Of a stretch of DNA of 64,000 nucleotides, positions 25,875 to 33,151 are shown in pieces. Location: positions 93,346 to 157,345 of the forward strand of contig OMWC01000004.1 of assembly GCA_900314655.1 (NCBI GenBank), given 5' to 3'. The notes beneath the pieces were generated by a model. The model was given only the letters and a program-made list of their open reading frames with translations. It made no database searches and was not told the DNA's origin. This stretch comes from an uncultured Prevotellaceae bacterium (lineage in GTDB: Bacteria; Bacteroidota; Bacteroidia; Bacteroidales; Bacteroidaceae). Made by a program: the position numbers and the translations under genes. Each line of letters starts with the position of its first letter. The first letter of the stretch is position 1.

Positions 25875-26687
25875 TTATTGAGCATGTAGAGCCTTGCGGG
25901 TGACTTGTTGCACGCCCTGTTCGTTATATACAAAAGCGATGACCGCCAACTTGTCGGCATTCCAGGCCTCGGGTATCTGACAAATGAAAGTCATGTCCTT
26001 TTCCTCGCCTTCCTGGATGGAGAAAGTATCACCCCACGTACCATTGACGGCCGTGCGGAACACATGCTGGTGCAGATACTCCCGGTCGGTGATTTGTCCG
26101 CTGGCAGCATCCATAATAATATTGTAGCGCAGTTGCATGGCATTAATGCCGTCTTCCACCAGCCACAGTTGGAGGTAACCGTCTGTATTGCCGTCGGTTC
26201 CTAGGGCGTGTACACGGATGCCTAGACTTCTCCCGGTTGCATCATAGCTGTTGCTGACAGCTAACGTGAGCGGAGCTGGTTTCTGTAGTTCCGAGTACAC
26301 CTTTGCCTGCCAGTCTGTATAAGGCAGCACGCCTCCATTGCGGTTGATGACTCCTGCCGGTTGGTATTCCACCTGCCAGTAGCTATAATATTCGTTGCCC
26401 GTTTCGGTCATCAGGCCTATGTTCGTAGCATTGCCTGCAAAGCCGAGTGGTCCGGAATGGATGCCGACGGCAATGATGGTATCGGCACCGTACTGCTGTT
26501 GCAGTTTGCTGATCTCTGCTGTAGCAGCAGGACAGTTCACACAACGTTGTCCGGTGAAGTCCTCAATGAGGATGCAACGTGCCGCCTGTGCCGGTTTGAC
26601 ATAGATGAGGCGTTCATCTTCGCTGATATGACTGCATGAAACTGCCAACAGCGCCAGTACACCTATTATAAATATCTTGAAGTTCAT
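25875..26687 (-). CDS. Omp28-family lipoprotein with CVNC redox motif
   Basis: A 270-residue lipoprotein (MNFKIFIIGVLALLAVSC). Immediately after the anchor comes CILIEDFTGQRCVNCPAATA, the Omp28/thioredoxin-like entry strand with a CVNC pair, then YGADTIIAVGIHSGPLG and LPYTDWQAKVYSELQKPAPL. A beta domain completes the protein. The start at 26687 is chosen because the frame upstream overlaps the DUF6029 gene end and lacks signal character. It begins 5 bp after the DUF6029 stop, so it is probably translated with it. Likely an outer-membrane-anchored thiol-active partner of the larger Omp28 protein. Confidence 0.82.
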   Translation of the reverse strand: MNFKIFIIGVLALLAVSCSHISEDERLIYVKPAQAARCILIEDFTGQRCVNCPAATAEISKLQQQYGADTIIAVGIHSGPLGFAGNATNIGLMTETGNEYYSYWQVEYQPAGVINRNGGVLPYTDWQAKVYSELQKPAPLTLAVSNSYDATGRSLGIRVHALGTDGNTDGYLQLWLVEDGINAMQLRYNIIMDAASGQITDREYLHQHVFRTAVNGTWGDTFSIQEGEEKDMTFICQIPEAWNADKLAVIAFVYNEQGVQQVTRKALHAQ

Positions 26688-26691
26688 GTTT

Positions 26692-28341
26692 TCAGAAGTT
26701 ATAATGGTATGACAAAGTAAATCCTTTGCTGGCCGGAACGTAACGGCATACACCACCTGAGCAGTCATAGCCGGCACGGGTACGTCCGTAGCCAGCCTGC
26801 AGACGGTGGGAACCCATGGTGAATGTGACGCTACCCTGATAGTAGTGAATATCGGTGGCGCCACAGTTATACATATCCGATACGGTCACCATCCAATGGG
26901 GCACCAACGACAGTTCCAACAGACCGTATGTCCAGTCGCCGTCGTCATCGGCCGTAGTGAGATACTGGATTTCACCTCGCAAAGTGGTTTTCTTACTGAA
27001 CTGGTATCTGCCGTCCACAACATAGATGTTGGAATGCACCATACCACCGTGACCTTCCACGATTGTCTTGTTATAGAACTGGTTCATCAGCATCACGTTG
27101 AGCCGGAAATCCCTGGTGACACGCTTCTCAATCTGGAGGTTGAGATCCTGGTAATACATCTGTTCGCCCCATTTCCAAAAAGCTGATCCATAGCCGTCGG
27201 TGCCGGCAGGAGAATCGCTGTAAGCGTTCTGTTTGATGGCATGCACGTAGGAATAGTTGAGTTTGACGAGTGTGCCGTACTTACCGCCAAGGAATGTCTT
27301 GCGTTTGAAATTGTAACTGGCATTCAGTTGGTAGGCCCATTCGCCTTGCGGGTGTGTAGCGTAGGGATAGAGGGCTGCCAAGGCATAGGTGTGTTCCATG
27401 GTGAAGGCTGGCAGGTGGTTGATGAACGACGAGGTGCCCGACATGGAGCGCCGACTGCGGAACGACATATTGTCAGAGCGTTTCGCCTGTGCGAGGATGC
27501 TCATGCCCTTCTTTGAATAGGAGGTAGAGAGCATGGCTACATAGCCGCGGCGATAGATATACTGATTATCGAACGATGGGTCTTGTGTCTTCTGCGCATA
27601 TTCGGCCAGAACATTAAATCCGCCTTTCTGCATGTTTACCCTCACATCGAAGGCGTTGACGTACTCGGGGAAGTTCAGTCGGTGAGTAGCATCGGTCATC
27701 AATTCCTCCTGCTGCTCGTATTTATTGACATATGAGGCGCCCAGCAGCAGGTGCATACCGCTTTCCTGCATACGCTTAGACCATTCGTCGATGTTCAGTT
27801 CCACGTCACCGCCGCTGATCCACGAATCGTTGCGCGACCAGTAGCGACGCTGCTTGCCGGTAAGGGCTTTCAGTTGTATGCCCTTGTAAGGACGATAGAC
27901 CACCTTTCCGCCCAACAGATGATTGTCGATACCCAAAGAACGCTCCTCATAGGCGCGGAGGATGAAACCAGAGCCGAACTGCTCATAGAACGAACCTGCT
28001 GTCACTTCAAGGTTCTTTAACTTCCCCTTTACATAGAAATAGGGTAAGCCCCAGCCCTTGAAGTCTTTCTCAAAGCCAGGCAGCGGATGTTCGAGAAACT
28101 CAAAACGAGCACCTGCATCGACATACTTGCTCCTCACCGCCACATCGGCATAGGAGTTGGTGAGTGCCCAGTCTTCGCTCTTTTCGGCTCCAATCTTTTC
28201 GTCTTCTTGCGGCAGGAGAATATCGCTCTGGATGCTTCCCGTGACTACGATTTTCTTCTCATCAGATGGCTCCTGTGCCATAGCCGCCGTTCCCAGCAAG
28301 CCTGCACATACAAGCAACAACTGTCGGTAATGATTCCTCAT
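26692..28341 (-). CDS. DUF6029-family outer-membrane beta-barrel protein
   Basis: A 549-residue exported protein (signal ending TAAMAQ). The sequence is alternating amphipathic strands rich in Tyr/Trp/Gly from about residue 30 to the C-terminal NF, and contains YVKGKLKNLEVTAGSFYEQF, GSGFILRAYEERSLGIDNHL and VVYRPYKGIQLKALTGKQRR, which I associate with DUF6029. The final segment GFTLSYHYNF ends in the aromatic residue typical of outer-membrane barrels. It lies 20 bp after the TlpA gene and 5 bp before the Omp28 lipoprotein. It may be a pore or platform for the thiol proteins encoded beside it (inference). Confidence 0.78.
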   Translation of the reverse strand: MRNHYRQLLLVCAGLLGTAAMAQEPSDEKKIVVTGSIQSDILLPQEDEKIGAEKSEDWALTNSYADVAVRSKYVDAGARFEFLEHPLPGFEKDFKGWGLPYFYVKGKLKNLEVTAGSFYEQFGSGFILRAYEERSLGIDNHLLGGKVVYRPYKGIQLKALTGKQRRYWSRNDSWISGGDVELNIDEWSKRMQESGMHLLLGASYVNKYEQQEELMTDATHRLNFPEYVNAFDVRVNMQKGGFNVLAEYAQKTQDPSFDNQYIYRRGYVAMLSTSYSKKGMSILAQAKRSDNMSFRSRRSMSGTSSFINHLPAFTMEHTYALAALYPYATHPQGEWAYQLNASYNFKRKTFLGGKYGTLVKLNYSYVHAIKQNAYSDSPAGTDGYGSAFWKWGEQMYYQDLNLQIEKRVTRDFRLNVMLMNQFYNKTIVEGHGGMVHSNIYVVDGRYQFSKKTTLRGEIQYLTTADDDGDWTYGLLELSLVPHWMVTVSDMYNCGATDIHYYQGSVTFTMGSHRLQAGYGRTRAGYDCSGGVCRYVPASKGFTLSYHYNF

Positions 28342-28361
28342 AAAAACCCGATACTTGGTGA

Positions 28362-28853
28362 TTATTCCTTGATGAGTTCCCTTACTTTTGCTATCAACTC
28401 CTCCTCGTCACCGTCGGCATAGCCGTTGTGCTTGTAGACGATGTTACCCTTGCCGTCACAGATGAGTACATAGGGTATCATCTGCACACCCAGTGCGCGT
28501 TTGAAGTCACCGTTGGGGTCAAGCAACACGTCATAGTCCCAGTTATGACTGTCGACGAGCGGTTTCACCTTGTTGATGTTCTGTCCCTGATCGATGGACA
28601 CGGCAAAAATCCTGACTCCGGTTTCGTCCTGCCAGTCTTGATAGACCTCACTGACGGCATCGAGCTCGCGGTTGCAGGGTTTACACCATGTGGCGAAGAA
28701 GTCAACGATGAAGGGCTTGCCGTTGTTGCGAAGGGTATCAGTACTTACCGTCTTGCCGTCCATCGTCTTCAAGGTGACGGCAGGCAACTGTGCACTGACC
28801 TTGTGTGCGGCAGCAAAGAGAACCAATGTGAATATAAAAAGAAACTTTTTCAT
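28362..28853 (-). CDS. TlpA-type exported thiol-disulfide oxidoreductase
   Basis: A 163-residue protein with signal peptide MKKFLFIFTLVLFAAAHKVS and a complete thioredoxin-fold domain. Active site ATWCKPCNRELD (cysteines 57 and 60); the TlpA/AhpC-TSA-like insert IFAVSIDQGQNINKVKPLVD; cis-Pro region QMIPYVLICDGKGNIVYKHN; C-terminal helix EEELIAKVRELI. It is the first gene of the redox operon that continues with DUF6029 and two Omp28 proteins, and has a well-formed promoter. Probably supplies reducing power or disulfide shuffling for the CxxC-bearing Omp28 proteins. Confidence 0.9.
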   Translation of the reverse strand: MKKFLFIFTLVLFAAAHKVSAQLPAVTLKTMDGKTVSTDTLRNNGKPFIVDFFATWCKPCNRELDAVSEVYQDWQDETGVRIFAVSIDQGQNINKVKPLVDSHNWDYDVLLDPNGDFKRALGVQMIPYVLICDGKGNIVYKHNGYADGDEEELIAKVRELIKE

Positions 28854-28875
28854 GCTCTAATACTATAATTGTCTG

Positions 28876-28907
28876 CAAAGGTACGATTAAGTGAGAGAAA
28901 AACCAAA
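28876..28907 (-). promoter_or_regulatory. Promoter of the TlpA-DUF6029-Omp28 operon
   Basis: On the minus strand: TTTG (28904-28907), 20-bp spacer, TACCTTTG (28876-28883), an exact consensus. The ATG lies 22 bp further on. A degenerate copy of the same segment lies upstream at 28957-28986. Confidence 0.75.
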
Positions 28908-28956
28908 TTTATTAGGATTTTTCCGAACGTGAGTATCTTCACGGATTGAAGAGACG

Positions 28957-28986
28957 TAAAGGTACTATTAAGTGAGCGAAATGCAA
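28957..28986 (-). repeat. Degenerate duplicate of the TlpA-operon promoter segment
   Basis: AAAGGTACTATTAAGTGAGC followed by GAAATGCAAA repeats the core sequence at 28877 (AAAGGTACGATTAAGTGAGA) about 80 bp away. The copy has lost the last G of the -7 box and so may be inactive. Confidence 0.55.
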
Positions 28987-29014
28987 AATAAAAAAGTAGT
29001 TTTCTATAGCAAAA

Positions 29015-29047
29015 GAAGAGAGCCATACCGAAGGACGACTCTCTCTT
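29015..29047 (-). terminator. Terminator downstream of the ferredoxin gene
   Basis: On the minus strand AAGAGAG and CTCTCTT arms enclose an inner stem capped by a C(TTCG)G tetraloop, followed by CTTTT. It lies 26 bp after the ferredoxin stop codon. Confidence 0.65.
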
Positions 29048-29072
29048 GTTTGTTTTAAAAACTGCGTCTCAA

Positions 29073-29243
29073 TTACTCAGGCAGTGAAATTGCCTCAGAA
29101 GGACAAACACCAGCGCAAGTGCCACACTCGGTGCACACGTCTGGGTCAATTGAATAACGCTCGCCCTCAGAGATTGCTCCTACGGGGCACTCATCGATAC
29201 ATGTTCCACATGCGATGCAGTCTTCACCAATTACGTAAGCCAT
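29073..29243 (-). CDS. 2[4Fe-4S] ferredoxin
   Basis: A 56-residue protein, MAYVIGEDCIACGTCIDECP onward. It carries two classic cluster motifs CxxCxxCxxxCP: cysteines 9, 12, 15, 19 and 37, 40, 43, 47. Length and pattern match clostridial-type bacterial ferredoxins, low-potential electron carriers for anaerobic metabolism such as pyruvate:ferredoxin oxidoreductase and hydrogenase. Monocistronic, with a -7 box about 65 bp upstream and a terminator downstream. Confidence 0.95.
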   Translation of the reverse strand: MAYVIGEDCIACGTCIDECPVGAISEGERYSIDPDVCTECGTCAGVCPSEAISLPE

Positions 29244-29308
29244 AATGTTGTTTTGTTATTATTAATACTAATGTTCTTGTATAATACTGTTGATGTATTT
29301 TTACGGTG

Positions 29309-29316
29309 CAAAGATA
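29309..29316 (-). promoter_or_regulatory. -7 box of the ferredoxin gene
   Basis: TATCTTTG on the minus strand matches TAnnTTTG and would give a leader of about 60 nt. No TTTG is seen at the usual -33 distance. Confidence 0.5.
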
Positions 29317-29447
29317 ACCATTAATTTCAGATATCATTATTTTTAGGTATCAAATCTTCCGCTGATTAACTTTATTTCACAAAACAATGATGACTGAATA
29401 CCAAATTATGGGGATTACACAATATAAAACGGCTCGCGTCGTTATTA

Positions 29448-30200
29448 ATGAGGATGAAAAGAATAACCATCACTGCCCTACTCCTCGTGCTGACGGCCGT
29501 TTGCCTGCAGGCTCAGGAGCGTACCGTGCAGAATCGCCCCTACACGGATCTGCGCCCGTTCCACTTCGGCGTGCTCATCGGTACGCACCTGCAAGACGTG
29601 GAACTGAACAACGTGGGCCCCGTGACCATCCAGAATGAGGACGGCACGGAAACTACCCGGCTCATCACCTGCGACCAAGACAACTGGAACGCCGGTTTCA
29701 CCGTAGGCGTGCTGGGCGAGGCGCGCCTGAGCGAGCACTTTGCCTTCCGCGTGGCTCCAGCCATGTATTTCGGCACCCGCCACTACACCTTCCTGAACCA
29801 TACCGACAAGCTGGACGACGGAACCAACATCCGCCAGCAGCAAAACATGAAGAGCGTCTATATATCGGCAGCCTGCGACCTGATCTTTGCTGCCAAGCGC
29901 TTCAACAACCACCGTCCCTACATGATGTTGGGCGTGAACCCCATGATCAACCTTTCGGGCAATTCGGAAGACTATCTGCAGTTCAAGAGGACCGACGTAT
30001 ATCTGGAGTTGGGCCTGGGTTGTGATTTCTATCTGCCCTTCTTCAAGCTGCGCCCCGAACTCAAGTTCATGTTCGGACTTGGCAACGTGCTCGACAAGGA
30101 TCACCCCGGCAAACTGCAGGACAAGAACATGCATCCTTACGCCCAAGCCGTAAACGAAGCCAAGACCAAAATGATTGCCCTCACGTTCTACTTTGAGTAG
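29448..30200 (+). CDS. porT: PorT-family outer-membrane beta-barrel protein
   Basis: A 250-residue exported barrel with signal peptide (about 1-24, ending CLQAQ). The mature part starts RPFHFGVLIGTHLQDVELNN, like PorT proteins, and ends FKLRPELKFMFGLGNVLDKD followed by EAKTKMIALTFYFE, the C-terminal layout I recall for PorT. PorT is an outer-membrane component needed for type IX secretion in Porphyromonas. The presence of sorting-like tails on two proteins 4-6 kb away fits a genome with that system. A general porin-family (OMP_b-brl) protein is the alternative. A start two codons later is also possible. Confidence 0.65.
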   Translation: MRMKRITITALLLVLTAVCLQAQERTVQNRPYTDLRPFHFGVLIGTHLQDVELNNVGPVTIQNEDGTETTRLITCDQDNWNAGFTVGVLGEARLSEHFAFRVAPAMYFGTRHYTFLNHTDKLDDGTNIRQQQNMKSVYISAACDLIFAAKRFNNHRPYMMLGVNPMINLSGNSEDYLQFKRTDVYLELGLGCDFYLPFFKLRPELKFMFGLGNVLDKDHPGKLQDKNMHPYAQAVNEAKTKMIALTFYFE

Positions 30201-30257
30201 GCGGGAGGGAATTCCCTATCAGGAATAGAGAAAACTCCCCTTCATTATAGGAAATAA

Positions 30258-30291
30258 ACTTTTGATAAGCCATCAAAAGTTACGACCTTTG
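30258..30291 (+). promoter_or_regulatory. Promoter with overlapping inverted-repeat operator for the His-rich protein gene
   Basis: TTTG (30261-30264), a 19-bp spacer and GACCTTTG (30284-30291, one base pair off consensus TAnnTTTG) form a promoter. A perfect 9-bp inverted repeat, ACTTTTGAT (30258-30266) and ATCAAAAGT (30272-30280), covers the -33 element and spacer, the position expected for a repressor or activator site. Confidence 0.5.
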
Positions 30292-30325
30292 CATCAGAGA
30301 AAGGAACTTATCCGAATCTCTGATG
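30292..30325 (+). promoter_or_regulatory. 5'-leader stem-loop of the His-rich protein mRNA
   Basis: CATCAGAGA (30292-30300) and TCTCTGATG (30317-30325) form a perfect 9-bp stem around a 16-nt loop right at the expected transcript start, 35 bp before the ATG. It may stabilise the mRNA or regulate it. Confidence 0.5.
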
Positions 30326-30360
30326 AACATAACATGTATAACAATTAAAATTCTACGATT

Positions 30361-30732
30361 ATGAAGAAGTTCAATAAAGTGATTGCAGCCGCCATGATGA
30401 TCATGGCCATCACAGTAAGCACCCCCGCAATGGCAAACAATAAGAAGGACATCCGTCCGGATTATCGTAAGGAAATGCGCGCCAACTACGGACGCCATCA
30501 TCACTATGACCGCCATCCAGCCATGCACCGCCACTACGGACATGCTGCCGACATCCACACCGCAGCCTTCCGCGTACATCGGCATGCCATGCACCATCGC
30601 AACGTGGTGGCTCTCGTGAGCAACATGAGAGGCGTAAGGGCTGTAGATTACAACCCCAGAACCCACATGATGACGGTGGTTTATAACGCTCGCGTCATCT
30701 CTCCGCGCCACATTGAGGCTGTGATCCGCTAA
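30361..30732 (+). CDS. Exported His-rich protein with an HMA-like C-terminal fold
   Basis: A 123-residue protein with a signal peptide (about 1-25, ending TPAMA). The central part is packed with histidine: 12 His between about residues 46 and 82 (GRHHHYDRHPAMHRHYGHAA, VHRHAMHH). The C-terminal 45 residues, NVVALVSNMRGVRAVDYNPR followed by THMMTVVYNARVISPRHIEA, follow the beta-alpha-beta-beta-alpha order of heavy-metal-associated domains (compare GVEKVEVDLAAGKAYVYGKH in the next gene), but the CxxC site is absent. It is convergent with a Cu/Zn efflux permease and shares a terminator with it. Likely a periplasmic metal buffer or chaperone (inference); family not recognised. Confidence 0.65.
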   Translation: MKKFNKVIAAAMMIMAITVSTPAMANNKKDIRPDYRKEMRANYGRHHHYDRHPAMHRHYGHAADIHTAAFRVHRHAMHHRNVVALVSNMRGVRAVDYNPRTHMMTVVYNARVISPRHIEAVIR

Positions 30733-30755
30733 GGACAGCCAACCCTATATATTGC

Positions 30756-30790
30756 AAAAGGGACTGCCAGAAACGGCAGTCCCCTTTTTT
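30756..30790. terminator. Bidirectional terminator between the His-rich protein and efflux permease genes
   Basis: GGGACTGCC and GGCAGTCCC form a strong stem around AGAAAC, with A-rich sequence on the left (CAAAAG) and CCTTTTTT on the right, so it can serve both convergent genes. Confidence 0.85.
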
Positions 30791-30808
30791 GTATTTATAG
30801 CATAACGG

Positions 30809-32182
30809 TTATGCTTCGAGAAGCGTAGTGTTATAGCCGCGTTCGCTGACAGCCTTCACCACTTCCTCAGGATGATGCTTGCCATAGACGTAAGCCTTGC
30901 CTGCGGCCAAATCTACCTCTACCTTTTCAACGCCAGGAATCACGTCGATGGCATTCTTCACGGCAGCCTTGCAGTGGTTGCAGGCCATGCCCTCCACCTT
31001 ATAGACGGTGGCCTTCGGTGCATGTTCGTGGCCTTCGCCCTCACTTTCATGGGCATGATGATCGTGGTCATGGTGATGATGGCGGTGGAGCACTAAGGCA
31101 TTGACGAGCAACAGCACCAATACACCCAAGAATATCCAGTCCCAAGCCGTCAGACAGTGGGCACAATGTCCGCCTGCAGTTATCACACTGCTCACGGTAA
31201 ACCACTCCTGAGGCAACAGGTAGTCGATGCACAAGCCGAAGAGGATGGCTCCGATGACGATGGAAAGCACGTAGAGACTGAGCGTACGCTTGCCGAATAC
31301 CTTTCCGATGACCAGAATGCTGGCACTATTCACGGCAGGTCCAGCCATCAGCAGCACCAGGGCAGCACCCGGCGTGAGCCCCTTTGCCATGAGCGAAACG
31401 GCAATAGGAATGGAACCCGTGGCACAGACATACATCGGAATGGCAACTGCCAGCACGATGAGCATGTTGAGCAGTTTATACTCGTGGAGCGCTGCCAGCC
31501 AATCGTTGGGAACAGCCACCGTAATCAGGGCGGCAATCAACAGGCCTATCACCAGCCATTTGCCCACATCCTGCAACATCTCCACGAATCCATATTCGAG
31601 TGCACCTTTCAGCTTATCCCAGAAGCCAGGCTTCGGAGCGGTGCTGCAGGAGCAAGCCTCATCACCGTCGTGATGGTGATGATCGTCGTCACAATGGTCA
31701 TCGCAACCGCAGTCACAATGGTCATGCTCGCCGCTTTGGGCAGCGGCAGCAGAAATCTGTTCGTCCTCACGGGCAAACTTGTTGACCATCCATCCGCCAA
31801 ACATAGCCGTAAAGAGGGCGGCTATCGGACGAACGATGGCAAAGGGAAGTCCCATCAGCGAATAAGTGGCAGCAATGGAATCGACGCCTGTCTGAGGCGT
31901 GGCTATCAGGAAACTGGTACAGGCTCCATGGCTAGCCCCCTCCTTGCGGAGACCTACGCTGGTGGGTATCACGCCACACGAACACAGCGGCAGTGGTATG
32001 CCCAGCGCGGCAGCTTTCACCACGCTCTTCATATTGCGCGGAGCAAGGTGACGGGAATAGAGACTATGGGGAACAAACGTACGGAGCAGCCCGGCTATAA
32101 AGAAGCCGAGCATCAGATAGGGTGCCATCTCGGCCATCATCATGACCAGCGCATCCCAATAACTTTCAATGAATGTCATCAT
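30809..32182 (-). CDS. SO_0444-type Cu/Zn efflux permease with C-terminal HMA domain
   Basis: A 457-residue inner-membrane permease of the DUF318/ArsP-like class. Visible motifs: PLPLCSCGVIPTSVGLRKEG, TPQTGVDSIAATYSLMG, MYVCATGSIPIAVSLMAKGL and LLMAGPAVNSASILVIGKVF, in about eight to ten membrane segments. Two metal-rich loops stand out: EHDHCDCGCDDHCDDDHHHH (about 150-170) and HRHHHHDHDHHAHESEGEGH (about 370-390). The C-terminus (about 393-457) is an HMA domain with intact GMACNHCKAAVKNAID. It should export copper, zinc or a similar ion, with the HMA and His loops collecting it. The facing gene encodes an exported His-rich protein. Confidence 0.88.
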   Translation of the reverse strand: MMTFIESYWDALVMMMAEMAPYLMLGFFIAGLLRTFVPHSLYSRHLAPRNMKSVVKAAALGIPLPLCSCGVIPTSVGLRKEGASHGACTSFLIATPQTGVDSIAATYSLMGLPFAIVRPIAALFTAMFGGWMVNKFAREDEQISAAAAQSGEHDHCDCGCDDHCDDDHHHHDGDEACSCSTAPKPGFWDKLKGALEYGFVEMLQDVGKWLVIGLLIAALITVAVPNDWLAALHEYKLLNMLIVLAVAIPMYVCATGSIPIAVSLMAKGLTPGAALVLLMAGPAVNSASILVIGKVFGKRTLSLYVLSIVIGAILFGLCIDYLLPQEWFTVSSVITAGGHCAHCLTAWDWIFLGVLVLLLVNALVLHRHHHHDHDHHAHESEGEGHEHAPKATVYKVEGMACNHCKAAVKNAIDVIPGVEKVEVDLAAGKAYVYGKHHPEEVVKAVSERGYNTTLLEA

Positions 32183-32215
32183 AACTTTTTAGCTTTATGT
32201 TTTCTTTTCTAGGTG

Positions 32216-32223
32216 CAAAGTTA
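32216..32223 (-). promoter_or_regulatory. -7 box of the efflux permease gene
   Basis: TAACTTTG on the minus strand, 34 bp upstream of the permease start, matches TAnnTTTG. The -33 element is not clear. Confidence 0.5.
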
Positions 32224-32258
32224 TGATGACTTTCGTGCAACTTGGTTGCAAAACCGGA

Positions 32259-33119
32259 TTATTTTTTCTTCAGGTCAAGCGTCAGCCGTCCCACCCATAC
32301 GGCATGCTTGCCGTTCTGGTCGTTGGCAATAGGCTTCCCGTCGAGGTTCTGCACCCATTCCAGATTCTCCAAATAGGAATGCGAATGACCACCCAAAACG
32401 AGGTCGATGTTGCGCGTCTGAGCCATCATCGTCTTGTCGCCATATGGTTCGTCCGACCATCCCAGATGGGAAAGGCAGACCACAAGGTCGCACTTCTTTT
32501 CTTCCTTCAGTTCACGGGCCACACGGTTAGCCACCTCCACCGGATTCAGGAAGCGGACACCCGCACAGGAATTCTTCTCTACCAACCCGTCCAATTCAGG
32601 AGCCAGGCCAAAAACGCCAATCTTTACACCCTTGCGTTTGATGATGACGTAGGGCTTCACGAGACCTTCGCAGGGAGTTCCCGTGAAATCGTAGTTGGCA
32701 CATACGATGGGGAAGTTGGCACGGCGGAATAACCTTGCCATGTTTTCCATGCCATAGTCAAATTCATGATTACCTATCGTGGCAGCATCATAGCGCATCT
32801 GGTTCATCAGGTCTATCTCAACATCACCTTTGAAAATGGAATAGTAGGGAGAGCCTTGTGAGAAGTCACCGCTATCAAACAGCAACAGTTCAGGTTCACG
32901 CGCACGTTCCTCATTCACGAGGGCAACCCTGCGGAGATAACCTCCACGGCCAGCAATCGTGGTATCGGCAAGTGTTTCCTTCAGCGGAAGGATGCAACTA
33001 TGGGTATCGTTAGTGTGCAGGATGAGCAATTGCTTGTCCTGTGCCAGCAAAGGCATGAAGGCGAAAAAGCTAAGGGCCAGAAGCAACCCTACCTTATTAT
33101 ATATATACATTGACTTCAT
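32259..33119 (-). CDS. 5'-nucleotidase/phosphoesterase catalytic half (metallophosphatase)
   Basis: A 286-residue exported protein with all metal-binding motifs of the 5'-nucleotidase metallophosphoesterase domain: LHTNDTHS, FDSGDFSQGSPYY, IGNHEFDYGMENM, LSHLGWSD and LGGHSHSYLENLE. The usual C-terminal substrate-binding domain is absent; it is encoded by the gene 32 bp upstream on the same strand. The two products probably assemble in the periplasm into one UshA-like enzyme releasing phosphate from nucleotides. Confidence 0.9.
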   Translation of the reverse strand: MKSMYIYNKVGLLLALSFFAFMPLLAQDKQLLILHTNDTHSCILPLKETLADTTIAGRGGYLRRVALVNEERAREPELLLFDSGDFSQGSPYYSIFKGDVEIDLMNQMRYDAATIGNHEFDYGMENMARLFRRANFPIVCANYDFTGTPCEGLVKPYVIIKRKGVKIGVFGLAPELDGLVEKNSCAGVRFLNPVEVANRVARELKEEKKCDLVVCLSHLGWSDEPYGDKTMMAQTRNIDLVLGGHSHSYLENLEWVQNLDGKPIANDQNGKHAVWVGRLTLDLKKK

Positions 33120-33151
33120 ATTTCTTAGTTTCTAGTTTGAAGGTTAAAGGT

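Noticed and set aside
31157..32212. 351-codon plus-strand frame opposite the efflux permease
   Set aside because: Antisense to a clear permease with motifs; His/Gln-rich low-complexity content reflects the sense codons.
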